Shown: in pieces, positions 37,426 to 45,554 of the stretch | How the letters are laid out: every line of letters begins with the position of its first letter | Numbering within the stretch: the first letter of the stretch is position 1 | Source: Bacteroidales bacterium | Lineage (GTDB): Bacteria; Bacteroidota; Bacteroidia; Bacteroidales; JAGOPY01 | Direction: 5' to 3' | DNA length: 64,000 nucleotides | Assembly: GCA_017991835.1 (NCBI GenBank) | Contig: JAGOPY010000008.1 | Location: 1-64,000, forward strand | Position numbers and translations under genes: made by a program | The notes under the pieces: generated by a model | What the model was told of the DNA's origin: nothing | Databases searched by the model: none | The model's input: the letters and a program-made list of their open reading frames with translations, nothing else

Positions 37426-39654
37426 TCAGAGTTTATCATGTTTAAGTAAAAATCTGACTCCTGCATAAACCTTCAAACCGCTGACCGGCCCCCAGATGTT
37501 GGACGCATCGAAATAGGGGCCGAAAGGATCATCCGCAGCGATGATCGGATGATGCTGCGTGTAATTCAGCAGGTTTTCTCCCCCCAGGTAGATCTCCCAC
37601 TTTTTATAGAATTTAGTCACCTGGGCATTCAGAATAGTATACACAGGCGAATAGTCCGGTCTCCTGTACTCCACAGGCAGCAATTCGGTGGATGGAATCC
37701 GGGAATAACCGTTCAGTTGCCCGGTCACATCAAATTGCCATTTTCGCAGGTTGGTGGCATAGGATACCGATAGTAAACCCTTGTATTTATTGACCAGCGG
37801 CTCGCTTTGCAACTCATCGCCAATAGTCATCTTTACATCGTTGTACCGGAAGGCCGCCGTTACATCCATCTGCCGGATCAATTCATATTTTACCTCGACC
37901 TGGAATGCATTGGCAAATGATTTTCCGTCAAGATTGTACACGTAAATGTGATGGATATCCTGTTCTTTATCGATAATCACCTGGTTGGTGAAGTCGGTAC
38001 GGTAAAACTCAGCATTGACCGTCATTTCCTTTCCAAGAATATCGATGTACCGGGTCAGGTTAATACCGTAATTCCAGGCCTGCTCCATTTTGAGTATTTC
38101 TGTTATAAGAAAACGCCTCGAAGTCGTGAGCAAAGAAAGATTCTCCGCAATGACACTGGCTGACCGTGAACCCCGGCCTGCGGAAGCACGTAAAACAGTA
38201 TGCTCTGAAATACCGTACCTGACATGGAGTCTCGGGGTGAAGAAAAACCCTTGAATATTATCATAATCACCCCGGAGGCCTGCCAGTATCGTCAGTTTCT
38301 CCGGAATCGTCCAGCTGTATTCGACAAAAGCCCCAGGCACATGTTCGGTCCTGGCAAAAGTGGAATCGTTGAGCGTTTCATCGAAAGCATCGAAAACATA
38401 ACTTACCCCGGTTGTCAGGGTATGCGCAGTGTTGCTGATATAGGTCTGAAACATCAGGTTCGTGTAGTAATGATGCTGCTTTCCCGTATATTCATTCAAA
38501 CCGAAGAACGAATTCATATCATGATAAATGTATGAATTGATCCATCCGATGCTGGATTCAGGACGGTTCAGAAAAAAACCGGTCTTGCTGAATGCCTCCA
38601 GGCGATTGGTTTTGATTTCTGTCCCGTACAATGAATCGGAAACCGGTTCTTTGGCAGCATAATAATCGACCTGCCCGCCTTTGCGGTCTTCATTCAGGAA
38701 TTTTATCCCGAACATGCCTTCCATCTTTTCAGACCGGTAATTCCACCTGTTGAAAAGATTTATCTGGGTAAACAAAGGATCATCAAGGAATTTGTCACCG
38801 TTATGGTCCACTTTCGTGGATTGGTTAGAAATATGCCCGAAAACAGCCGTATTCCATTTCGGACTGACCCGGATGGAGCTGTTGATATTCCCTTCCAGCC
38901 TTCCGGCATGATTGGCATAAAGGTTCACAAAGAGCTTTTCCTTGTTTTCCGGCTTTTTATATTCCACGTTGATCTGCCCGGTTACCGATTCATAGCCGTT
39001 TTTAACCGAGGAGGTCCCTTTGGAAACCTGGATCGATTCCATCCACGAACCGGGCACGTATGTCAAACCATAGGATGAGGCCAGTCCCTGGAAGTTCGGT
39101 ATATTCTCGGTCTGGAGCTGGCTGTACTTTCCCGCCAGCCCGAGCAGTTTGATCTGTTTGGCGCCGGTAATGGCATCGCTGTAATTGACATCGACCGAAG
39201 CATTGGTCTCAAAGCTTTCCGAAAGATTGCAGCAGGCGGCTTTTTTTAACTCGCCGAGGGTTATGTTCTGCGTTACCACAGGATCAAAACGGGAAATATG
39301 TGCCCCGGGTGTTCTTTCGGCAATCTCGACTTCCTTCAGCATGGCATTTTCGGTTAACACGATCTCAAGCGGACCCTGGATATGATCCGGACAAAGGGTA
39401 TCGTTCCTGTAACCGACAAAACTGGCGACAATATCGATATGAATATCTGAATCAATACGGTTCAGTTCAAAATACCCTTCCTGATTGGCAGCAGTTCCAC
39501 TGGTAGTGCCGGCCCAGAAAATATTTGCGCCGGGTAAAGGTATCTTTTGTTTCTCTTCATCCAGTCCGTAAACATATCCCTGAACTTTCTGAGAGAATGA
39601 GGCAAAATTGAAAATGGCGGTTAATAATATCAGATATATTATTTTGATCTTCAT
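37426..39654 (-). CDS. TonB-dependent outer-membrane receptor, metal-cluster type
   Basis: A 742-residue outer-membrane transporter that imports a ligand using TonB energy. The signal peptide is about 1-20. An N-terminal carboxypeptidase-like regulatory module (about 22-100) holds GTTSGTAANQEGYFELNRI. The plug follows (about 125-235) with KQIKLLGLAGKYSQLQTENIP and a CCNLSESFETNASVDVNY block. The barrel ends in VKVYAGVRFLLKHDKL. The plug-region CC motif and the adjacent HMA and Cys/His-rich genes suggest a metal ligand such as copper; the substrate is inferred, not shown. Confidence 0.88.
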   Translation of the reverse strand: MKIKIIYLILLTAIFNFASFSQKVQGYVYGLDEEKQKIPLPGANIFWAGTTSGTAANQEGYFELNRIDSDIHIDIVASFVGYRNDTLCPDHIQGPLEIVLTENAMLKEVEIAERTPGAHISRFDPVVTQNITLGELKKAACCNLSESFETNASVDVNYSDAITGAKQIKLLGLAGKYSQLQTENIPNFQGLASSYGLTYVPGSWMESIQVSKGTSSVKNGYESVTGQINVEYKKPENKEKLFVNLYANHAGRLEGNINSSIRVSPKWNTAVFGHISNQSTKVDHNGDKFLDDPLFTQINLFNRWNYRSEKMEGMFGIKFLNEDRKGGQVDYYAAKEPVSDSLYGTEIKTNRLEAFSKTGFFLNRPESSIGWINSYIYHDMNSFFGLNEYTGKQHHYYTNLMFQTYISNTAHTLTTGVSYVFDAFDETLNDSTFARTEHVPGAFVEYSWTIPEKLTILAGLRGDYDNIQGFFFTPRLHVRYGISEHTVLRASAGRGSRSASVIAENLSLLTTSRRFLITEILKMEQAWNYGINLTRYIDILGKEMTVNAEFYRTDFTNQVIIDKEQDIHHIYVYNLDGKSFANAFQVEVKYELIRQMDVTAAFRYNDVKMTIGDELQSEPLVNKYKGLLSVSYATNLRKWQFDVTGQLNGYSRIPSTELLPVEYRRPDYSPVYTILNAQVTKFYKKWEIYLGGENLLNYTQHHPIIAADDPFGPYFDASNIWGPVSGLKVYAGVRFLLKHDKL

Positions 39655-39685
39655 TGTATTACTGATTTAATTCTAAATGACTGGA

Positions 39686-39734
39686 AGAATTCTTCGTGAC
39701 CTTCGCGCTCCCTTCGTGAACTTCGTGTGATAAT
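39686..39734. repeat. Dispersed low-complexity repeat (TTCGTGA type)
   Basis: TTCTTCGTGACCTTCG, CCTTCGTGAACTTCGTG and similar 7-9-mer variants stand between the TonB receptor and the next gene upstream. It resembles the CACGAAG repeats near position 120 read in the other orientation. Confidence 0.5.
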
Positions 39735-39790
39735 AGAATCACGTAAAAATTCGCCAGGGGAATGCAAAGGATCGCGAAGTAGAAATATAA

Positions 39791-40273
39791 TTAAACCAGT
39801 GGATGATCGAGTTTTAGCTGGTGCTGGGCCACAACGATCTGTTTCCCGGTTTGGGGCGGCGGCAGATCGTTTATGTAAACAGGAAGGAAAAGGTTTGTTT
39901 CTTTTTCAGGAAGAAAATCAAATAGAAATAATTCTGACTCTGTAACAAAAGGCTTTAAAATGATATTCGCTGTAACAGGCTGATAAGAGTCATGGATTTT
40001 AATAAATTGACTGTCGGTTTCACAGCAGTCGCCATCATGACAGGCATGACGGTCTGTTTCTTTATCCTTTTCCATGCAGCAGGAATGTGATTCCGTGCTA
40101 TGGCAGCAGGCTTTACCGGAATTATTATGCTCACAGGCCGGCTCCAGGAAAACCGATGCTGTGATTTCACCGGCACAATGACATACATGGTGAAAAATAG
40201 AATAACCTCCTGTCGAAATGATCAGCAGGGCAACAACAAGGATGAGAGATATGTTTTTTACAGTCCTTATCAT
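39791..40273 (-). CDS. Cys/His-rich exported protein (HYC_CC_PP-like)
   Basis: A 160-residue protein with an N-terminal hydrophobic signal or anchor (about 8-27). Then come a HHVCHCAG motif, a cluster of cysteines and histidines (ACCHSTESHSCCMEKD, HACHDGDCC) and a C-terminal NDLPPPQTGKQI. This order matches the Bacteroidota family described by its motifs as HYC_CC_PP. The many Cys/His residues suggest metal binding. It heads the minus-strand cluster with the TonB receptor and HMA protein. Confidence 0.75.
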   Translation of the reverse strand: MIRTVKNISLILVVALLIISTGGYSIFHHVCHCAGEITASVFLEPACEHNNSGKACCHSTESHSCCMEKDKETDRHACHDGDCCETDSQFIKIHDSYQPVTANIILKPFVTESELFLFDFLPEKETNLFLPVYINDLPPPQTGKQIVVAQHQLKLDHPLV

Positions 40274-40332
40274 TTTAATCTGAATGCAAAATTATATAGA
40301 AAAGAACATATGAACGTTAAAAAAGTTTAAAT

Positions 40333-40468
40333 GATATTTTGATATTGTGATATTGTGATATTTTGATATTGTGATATTGTGATATTGTGATATTTTGATA
40401 TTGTGATATTGTGATATTTTGATATTGTGATATTGTGAACTTGTGGTATTGTGAACTTGTGGTATTGT
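40333..40468. repeat. Tandem array, 17 units of 8 bp (GATATTNT)
   Basis: Thirteen consecutive GATATTGT or GATATTTT units are followed by four degenerate units (GAACTTGT, GGTATTGT, repeated once). The T-type variant occurs at units 1, 4, 8 and 11. The period of 8 is exact over 136 bases. It ends about 65 bases upstream of the crotonase promoter. Confidence 0.9.
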
Positions 40469-40533
40469 GAACTTTAAAGTGCTGATCTTAGTTTTACTTT
40501 GGAGCGGGGGAATAGATTTTCAAGAAAGGATGG

Positions 40534-40562
40534 ATTGGAAATGGAATAATTTTTTAAATTTG
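40534..40562 (+). promoter_or_regulatory. Bacteroidota-type promoter for the crotonase operon
   Basis: ATTG at 40534-40537 (three of four bases of the -33 TTTG), a 17-bp spacer, then TAAATTTG at 40555-40562, a perfect -7 element. The crotonase ATG lies 27 bases downstream. Confidence 0.5.
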
Positions 40563-40588
40563 GGAATCCAAAAATAACCTCCTGCCTT

Positions 40589-41356
40589 ATGGATTATGAA
40601 ATTCTGAAACTGACAACCGACGAAAACATTGCCATTGTTACGATTAGCCGTCCGCAGGCGTTGAATGCACTGAATTCTTTGTTTTTTAAGGAAATGGATT
40701 CGATGATTCGACAGGTTTCGGCTTTGACGGAAATACGGGTTATGATCATCACCGGCGAAGGAAAAGCCTTTGTCGCCGGAGCCGATATCGCCGAGATGGT
40801 GGATATGACGCCGGAACAGGGGATCGCATTTTCCAAGACAGGGCAGAATACATTCCGGAGCCTGGAAAAGATGGAGATACCGGTTATCGCGGCTGTCAAT
40901 GGATTTGCGCTGGGCGGCGGGCTCGAACTGGCCATGGGATGCGATTTCAGGATCGCCAGCAATAAGGCAAAATTCGGACAGCCGGAGGTCAACCTTGGAA
41001 TGATCCCGGGATATGCGGGCACCCAGCGCCTTCCGAGGCTGACAAGCCTGGGCGATGCATTGTTCCTTCTGATGAGCGGGGAGATGATCAATGCTGAAGA
41101 TGCGCTCCGGATCGGGCTGGTGCAGAAAGTAGTCGAACCCGAACAACTGATGGAGGAGACACTTAAAATTGCGAAAACGATCGCTTCCAAAGGCCCGCTG
41201 GCCGTGAAAAAAGTGAAATACGTGGCCCGCGCCGGCCGGATGATGCACTTTGAAGACGGCTGCAACCTCGAAGCCGAATTCTTCGGAACACAATTCAAAG
41301 CCGAAGGAGAAGAAGGGATGAGGGCGTTTCTGGAGAAGAGAAAAGCGAACTTCTGA
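40589..41356 (+). CDS. Enoyl-CoA hydratase/crotonase
   Basis: Hydrates 2-enoyl-CoA (crotonyl-CoA type) to 3-hydroxyacyl-CoA in the cytosol. The 255-residue protein has the oxyanion-hole segment FVAGADIAEM (61-70) and the FALGGGLELAMGCDFRIAS block. The two catalytic glutamates are Glu113 and Glu133, spaced 20 apart as in classical hydratases. MIPGYAGTQRLPRL follows. It is the first of three fatty-acyl-CoA genes (hydratase, dehydrogenase, thiolase). The direction may be beta-oxidation or butanoate formation. The stop TGA is shared with the first repeat unit of the next spacer. Confidence 0.92.
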   Translation: MDYEILKLTTDENIAIVTISRPQALNALNSLFFKEMDSMIRQVSALTEIRVMIITGEGKAFVAGADIAEMVDMTPEQGIAFSKTGQNTFRSLEKMEIPVIAAVNGFALGGGLELAMGCDFRIASNKAKFGQPEVNLGMIPGYAGTQRLPRLTSLGDALFLLMSGEMINAEDALRIGLVQKVVEPEQLMEETLKIAKTIASKGPLAVKKVKYVARAGRMMHFEDGCNLEAEFFGTQFKAEGEEGMRAFLEKRKANF

Positions 41357-41470
41357 CGATTTGACGATTTGACGATTTGGCGATTTGACGATTTGGCGAT
41401 TTGACGATTTGGCGATTTGGGATTTGGGATTTGGAATTTGTTTGGAATTTGGAATTTGGAATTTGGAATT
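41355..41470. repeat. Tandem array, 8-bp units (GRCGATTT) changing to 7-bp units (GGNATTT)
   Basis: Eight units of GACGATTT or GGCGATTT run from 41355 to 41418, then GGGATTT and GGAATTT units of 7 bp continue to about 41470 with one irregular join. The array starts inside the crotonase stop codon and ends about a dozen bases before the next start. Confidence 0.88.
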
Positions 41471-41483
41471 TATAATTTAAGAT

Positions 41484-42818
41484 ATGGATTATACGAATAA
41501 ACTTCAAAACGTGACCGTGCTGGGTGCAGCGGGTAAGATGGGCAGTGGTATCCTGCTGCTGACTGCCGTTGAAATGGCCGACCTGAGCCTCAAGCCGGAA
41601 AACAAAGGGAAAGCGTTTGTGCTTAACGCAATGGATGTCAGTAAGGAAGGGCTGCATGGCCTGATGCTGTATCTTCGGGCACAGGTGCAGAAGATCGCCG
41701 AAAAGAAAATAGTGGCGCTGCGTAAAATATATGCTGATCGCGCCGACCTGGTTGAGAATGAAGAGATCATCAACCAGTACATCTTCGATGTCATGAATAT
41801 CGTAAGGCCGACGACACGGCTGGAATCGGCATACGATTCTACGCTGGTGTTCGAAGCGGTCAGCGAAAACCGGGCGCTGAAGGTCAAAATCCTTAATCAG
41901 ATCGATCAGAATAACCCGGAGAAACCCTGGTTCTTTACCAATACCTCCTCGGTACCGATCCACCTGATCGACGAAGAAGCCGGGCTGGGCGGACGAATCC
42001 TCGGGTTCCATTTCTACAACCCGCCGGCTGTGCAGAAGCTGGTCGAACTGATCGTAACCAGCCAGACCGATGCCGAAATGACCGAATTTGCCAAAGTGTA
42101 CGCAAAGAACCTCGGCAAGATCGTTGTGCCGGCCAACGACTTTGCTGGATTCATCGGCAACGGGCACTTTATGCGCGATGCGCTTCATGGTATCCAGACA
42201 GCGCAAAAACTCACCAAGGAGCTGACCTTTGTCGAAGCGGTCTATGCCGTTAACCGGATCACCCAGGACTTCCTGATCCGACCGATGGGCATTTTCCAGC
42301 TCATCGATTACGTGGGGATTGATGTCGTTTCATTCATCATGGGCGTAATGAACCCCTTCCTGCCGGATGAAGACCTTCACAGCAGCCTGCTGGATAAGAT
42401 GCTGGAACTTGGCGTGAAAGGCGGACAATACTCCGACGGCAGCCAGAAAGACGGATTCCTGAAATATGAAAAAGGAAAACCGGTGGCCATCTACGATCCG
42501 CAAGCGAAGGCCTATGTGCCGGTCAGTTCGATGAAAGAAAAGATCGATAAGTACCTCGGTGAAGCCCCATCTTCGCTGATACCCTGGAAAGCAGCGGTGA
42601 AGGTGAAAGACAAGGATGCTACGTTCGGTAAAATATTTGCCGATATGAAGATGATGAATTCCAATGGCGCAATGCTGGCAGTGGAATACGGGCAGCGGTC
42701 GGATGCTATCGGGAAAAAACTGGTAGCCGACAAGGTGGCGTTTAATGAGAATGACGTCAATACCGTACTTCTGACAGGATTTTTCCATGCCTACGGCCCG
42801 GTGAACGGGTATTTTTAG
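41484..42818 (+). CDS. 3-hydroxyacyl-CoA dehydrogenase
   Basis: Oxidises 3-hydroxyacyl-CoA with NAD. The 444-residue protein begins with a Rossmann motif VTVLGAAGKMGSGI (G-x-x-G-x-M-G). Then come VFEAVSEN near 130, TNTSSVPIHLI near 152 and the catalytic-region GFHFYNPPAVQKLVELI with its His near 176. C-terminal domains follow (GNGHFMRDALHG; RPMGIFQLIDYVGIDVV). It is longer than the usual 280-320-residue single dehydrogenases because of a second C-terminal region (about 320-444). It sits in series with crotonase and thiolase. Confidence 0.88.
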   Translation: MDYTNKLQNVTVLGAAGKMGSGILLLTAVEMADLSLKPENKGKAFVLNAMDVSKEGLHGLMLYLRAQVQKIAEKKIVALRKIYADRADLVENEEIINQYIFDVMNIVRPTTRLESAYDSTLVFEAVSENRALKVKILNQIDQNNPEKPWFFTNTSSVPIHLIDEEAGLGGRILGFHFYNPPAVQKLVELIVTSQTDAEMTEFAKVYAKNLGKIVVPANDFAGFIGNGHFMRDALHGIQTAQKLTKELTFVEAVYAVNRITQDFLIRPMGIFQLIDYVGIDVVSFIMGVMNPFLPDEDLHSSLLDKMLELGVKGGQYSDGSQKDGFLKYEKGKPVAIYDPQAKAYVPVSSMKEKIDKYLGEAPSSLIPWKAAVKVKDKDATFGKIFADMKMMNSNGAMLAVEYGQRSDAIGKKLVADKVAFNENDVNTVLLTGFFHAYGPVNGYF

Positions 42819-42944
42819 TCGGCAGTCAGCAGTCGGCAGTAAGCAGTCAGCAATAGAACAATAGAACAATTGAACAATAGAACAATAGAACAATTGAACA
42901 ATAGAACAATAGAACAATAGAACAATAGAACAATAGAACAATTG
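42817..42944. repeat. Compound tandem array: five 7-bp units then eleven 8-bp units
   Basis: AGTCGGC/AGTCAGC/AGTAAGC units (7 bp, five copies, 42817-42851) begin inside the dehydrogenase stop codon TAG. After five bases, eleven AACAATAG or AACAATTG units (8 bp) run from 42857 to 42944. The array stops only four bases before the thiolase ATG at 42949. Reverse-strand frames reading LFYCSIV repeats are artefacts of it. Confidence 0.9.
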
Positions 42945-42948
42945 AAAT

Positions 42949-44196
42949 ATGAGCAAGCCACATAAAAAGATTTACATGGCAGCCGGGTATAATACCGTAT
43001 CGATGGGAACCGGCCGCAGCGAGTTCAATCCGAAAAAGGAGCGTCCCGGACTCGAGTATTATTTCAAGGAAGCGGCACAGGGAACCTTGACGCAGGTTGG
43101 CGGGGCAAAGAACATCGACGAGTGCGCGGTGGGCAACTTCATGGCCTCCCGATTCAACAAGCAGGCCCATCTCGGTGGTTTCTTCCCTATGGCCGATCCG
43201 GAATTACAATACAAACCGGCGATCCGGGTTGAGGGAGCCTGTGCTTCAGGCAGCCTGGCCCTGGTAACAAGCATAAAGAATGTTCTGGCCGGAACCGCAG
43301 AAGTGTCGATGAGCCTTGGAATTGAAGTGCAGAATACTGTCAAGGCCATCTATGGAGCCGATATCCTCGCCGGTGCAGGGTGGTATCAAAAGCGTAAAAA
43401 CGGCCATGCCTATTTCTTTCCGGGCCAGTTCAGCGACAGGGCAGGCGCATATTATGAAAAATACGGGATGGAATATGCCCGCAAAGGAATGGGACGGTGG
43501 TTCCGCAATGCCATTGAAAACGCCCGGCTTTGCCCTACAGCGCAGGAGTTTGAAAACAAAGTCGAAGACCTGGAAGCTTTGTACAACAAGATGAAGCCCA
43601 ACGGGGCCAGTTTTGTCGACAACCTCAATGTGCTTGATTGTTCTAAAGTTTCCGATGGCGCATCAGCCATCGTTGTGTGTACCGAAGAGGGACTGAAACG
43701 TTGCGGGATCGATAAAAAAGACGCGGTGGAGATCATCGCCTGGGCGCACAAGGTCCGCAATATCACCGAGGATCCGCCCGATCCGACCGAGATGACCTGC
43801 ATCAAAAAGGCGGCATTAGCCGCTCTGGAAGATGCCGGGATCACGATCAACGACCTGGGCACTATCGAAACGCACGACTGTTTCTCCATAGCCGGCGTGC
43901 TGGCTACCGAAGCGCTGGGCTTTGCCGAAAAAGGCAAAGGCGCGCAGTTCGTCGCCGATGGCAATACGGCCCGCGACGGCAGGATCCCGATGAACACGAC
44001 CGGAGGCCTGATCGGCTGGGGCCACCCGACCGGAGGTACCGGCGTCCATATGGCCGTGACCATCTGGGAGCAGCTTACCGAACGCGCCGGCGCAGCACAG
44101 ATCACGATCCGTCCCGAAAAGCCTTATGGCATGACCATCAACATGGGTGGCGACGACGGAACGGTGATTGCGATCGTGTATAAAAGAGGCGGGTGA
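42949..44196 (+). CDS. SCP2-type thiolase
   Basis: Catalyses thiolytic cleavage or condensation of acyl-CoA as the third step of this cluster. The 415-residue protein has nucleophile Cys98 in VEGACASGSLAL, the SCP2-thiolase hallmark ETHDCFSIAG (HDCF in place of NEAF), and GWGHPTGGTGVHM with the catalytic His. The C-terminal Cys of classical thiolases appears absent (INMGGDDGTVIAIVY), as in the SCP2/SCPx branch. The ATG lies directly after an 8-bp tandem array. Ends before an 11-bp inverted repeat. Confidence 0.88.
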   Translation: MSKPHKKIYMAAGYNTVSMGTGRSEFNPKKERPGLEYYFKEAAQGTLTQVGGAKNIDECAVGNFMASRFNKQAHLGGFFPMADPELQYKPAIRVEGACASGSLALVTSIKNVLAGTAEVSMSLGIEVQNTVKAIYGADILAGAGWYQKRKNGHAYFFPGQFSDRAGAYYEKYGMEYARKGMGRWFRNAIENARLCPTAQEFENKVEDLEALYNKMKPNGASFVDNLNVLDCSKVSDGASAIVVCTEEGLKRCGIDKKDAVEIIAWAHKVRNITEDPPDPTEMTCIKKAALAALEDAGITINDLGTIETHDCFSIAGVLATEALGFAEKGKGAQFVADGNTARDGRIPMNTTGGLIGWGHPTGGTGVHMAVTIWEQLTERAGAAQITIRPEKPYGMTINMGGDDGTVIAIVYKRGG

Positions 44197-44209
44197 TTCA
44201 TGTTCAATT

Positions 44210-44246
44210 GTTCATGTTAATCATCTGCAGAATATTTAACATGAAC
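44210..44246. terminator. 11-bp inverted repeat after the thiolase gene
   Basis: GTTCATGTTAA (44210-44220) is the exact reverse complement of TTAACATGAAC (44236-44246), with a 15-base loop, 14 bases after the thiolase stop. No T-run follows, so it is either an imperfect terminator or a mobile palindromic repeat. TTAACATGA recurs near 44,268 and 44,310. Confidence 0.45.
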
Positions 44247-44335
44247 AGCAGCATAGGTTAATTCATTTAACATGACATGTGTATCATTTTAGAGAAAAGC
44301 AAATTTCTTAACATGAAGAACAGTTGTGCTTAAAG

Positions 44336-45424
44336 TCATTTTTTTAATACCTGCACAAGAGCTGTATTAAGGTATAGATTCTCCTTACCTATTTTTTGAA
44401 GTTCCAGCACATGGATTTCTTGAAGTTTCTTTAAATAAACTGATGCAGTTTGCCGAACTACACCTAATTTTTTTTCAAGAAAAGAGCTTTTACAATATGG
44501 CTGCTCAAATAAGACTTCAACAAGTTCCTTTTTATAAATTTCAGGCGCTTGTTTTTTAACCATTTCAATGGTTTCGTCAATTGTCTGTCGGATATCACTA
44601 ACTTTTTTAATTGTGGAGGCAGCGGTTTCTGTTACAGCATCCAGCATGTAGATAATCCAGGATTCCCAGTCATTATTTACTGTCACATTTCTTAAAAGCC
44701 GGTAATAGTCTGATTTATGCAGTGAAATATATCGACTTAGAAATAATACCGGCATATCGATAATATCCTTTAAACATAAATACAAAACGTTGATGATCCT
44801 TCCGGTTCTCCCGTTTCCATCACTAAAAGGATGTATTGATTCAAACTGATAGTGAATCATCGCCATTTTAATTAAAGGATCAACATTAAAAGATTCGTCA
44901 TCATTAATAAATAAAGCCAGGTTATCCAATTTGGCCCTTATAACACTTTCTCCCGCAGGCGGGGTATAGATCACTTCATTGGTTCGATCGTTCATGAGCG
45001 CAGTTCCGGGAAGTTTTCTGATACCCTCCGTAGTTTCAATTATTGTCTCATTAATATTGATGATATCATTAATAGTCAAAATCTTGTTTGTGCCAATCGC
45101 TTGAAAACCACTATAAAGAGCCTTCCTGTAGTTGATGACTTCTTTCGTAGATTTATCGACTGGATAATTCTTAGCACTGATAGCTTTGAATAATTCATCA
45201 TTCGTTGTAATAATATTTTCTATTTCAGAACTGACTTTCGCTTCCTGTAATGATATGTTATTGATCAAAATATCCTGATTTGGTATGAGGGGTGCACGTC
45301 CTTTGAGTTCAGCGAGCCCTGCCCGGGCGGATACAAGCTTTTTCAATACATTTTTAGTTTCAATATCTGCTTTAGGTGGTAATAAAGGCAGATCATTATA
45401 AGGCTGTTCCGGACGAAATTGCAT
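44336..45424 (-). CDS. Fic-domain AMPylase with N-terminal inhibitory motif
   Basis: Probable protein AMPylator. The 362-residue protein has a Fic/DOC N-terminal region with the inhibitory motif Ser65-x-x-x-Glu69-Asn70 (SSEIEN), which in class II Fic proteins blocks ATP binding. The core motif HPFSDGNGRTGR is at 198-209 with catalytic His198 and the ATP-binding arginines intact. A C-terminal winged-helix-like segment (about 300-362, GVVRQTASVYLKKLQEI) probably binds DNA or a partner. No separate antitoxin gene adjoins it. It is divergent from the arsenic operon. Confidence 0.9.
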   Translation of the reverse strand: MQFRPEQPYNDLPLLPPKADIETKNVLKKLVSARAGLAELKGRAPLIPNQDILINNISLQEAKVSSEIENIITTNDELFKAISAKNYPVDKSTKEVINYRKALYSGFQAIGTNKILTINDIININETIIETTEGIRKLPGTALMNDRTNEVIYTPPAGESVIRAKLDNLALFINDDESFNVDPLIKMAMIHYQFESIHPFSDGNGRTGRIINVLYLCLKDIIDMPVLFLSRYISLHKSDYYRLLRNVTVNNDWESWIIYMLDAVTETAASTIKKVSDIRQTIDETIEMVKKQAPEIYKKELVEVLFEQPYCKSSFLEKKLGVVRQTASVYLKKLQEIHVLELQKIGKENLYLNTALVQVLKK

Positions 45425-45508
45425 AATGTTATTTTTACGTGTTAAAGATATGAATAATAGTTAACATGAGATTAATTTGATTCCTTAAAAAATTGTTTTA
45501 AGGAAATT

Positions 45509-45538
45509 TTTGCCATTTTAAAACATTTCGTATATTTG
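45509..45538 (+). promoter_or_regulatory. Promoter of the arsenic operon
   Basis: TTTG at 45509-45512, an 18-bp spacer, and TATATTTG at 45531-45538 match both Bacteroidota consensus elements exactly. The arsR ATG lies 17 bases after the -7 element. Confidence 0.8.
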
Positions 45539-45551
45539 CGAAATACGAAAT
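45525..45551. promoter_or_regulatory. Probable ArsR operator
   Basis: ATTTCGTAT (45525-45533) and ATACGAAAT (45543-45551) form a perfect 9-bp inverted repeat around a 9-bp centre. It covers the -7 element and the transcription start region just before arsR, where a bound ArsR dimer would block transcription. This implies autoregulation and arsenite-induced release, as is usual for ArsR proteins. Confidence 0.75.
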
Positions 45552-45554
45552 GAA

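Larger units (their letters stand above)
40274..40588. other. Divergent spacer with -7 boxes and an 8-bp tandem array
   Basis: The gap holds a minus-strand TAATTTTG (+ strand 40287-40294) about 14 bases before the Cys/His-rich gene, the 136-bp tandem array at 40333-40468, and the plus-strand promoter of the crotonase gene at 40534-40562. No gene was seen. Confidence 0.6.

Noticed and set aside
40520..42206. Long minus-strand frames opposite crotonase and dehydrogenase
   Set aside because: They mirror well-supported genes and contain translated repeat arrays, with no family motif.
40333..42944. CRISPR array
   Set aside because: Units are 7-8 bp with no spacers and no cas genes nearby.
42330..43170. 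Minus-strand frames with LFYCSIV repeats
   Set aside because: They are the translation of the AACAATAG tandem array, not a repeat protein.
44336..45424. Toxin-antitoxin pair with a separate antitoxin
   Set aside because: The inhibitory motif lies in the same chain and no small partner gene adjoins it.
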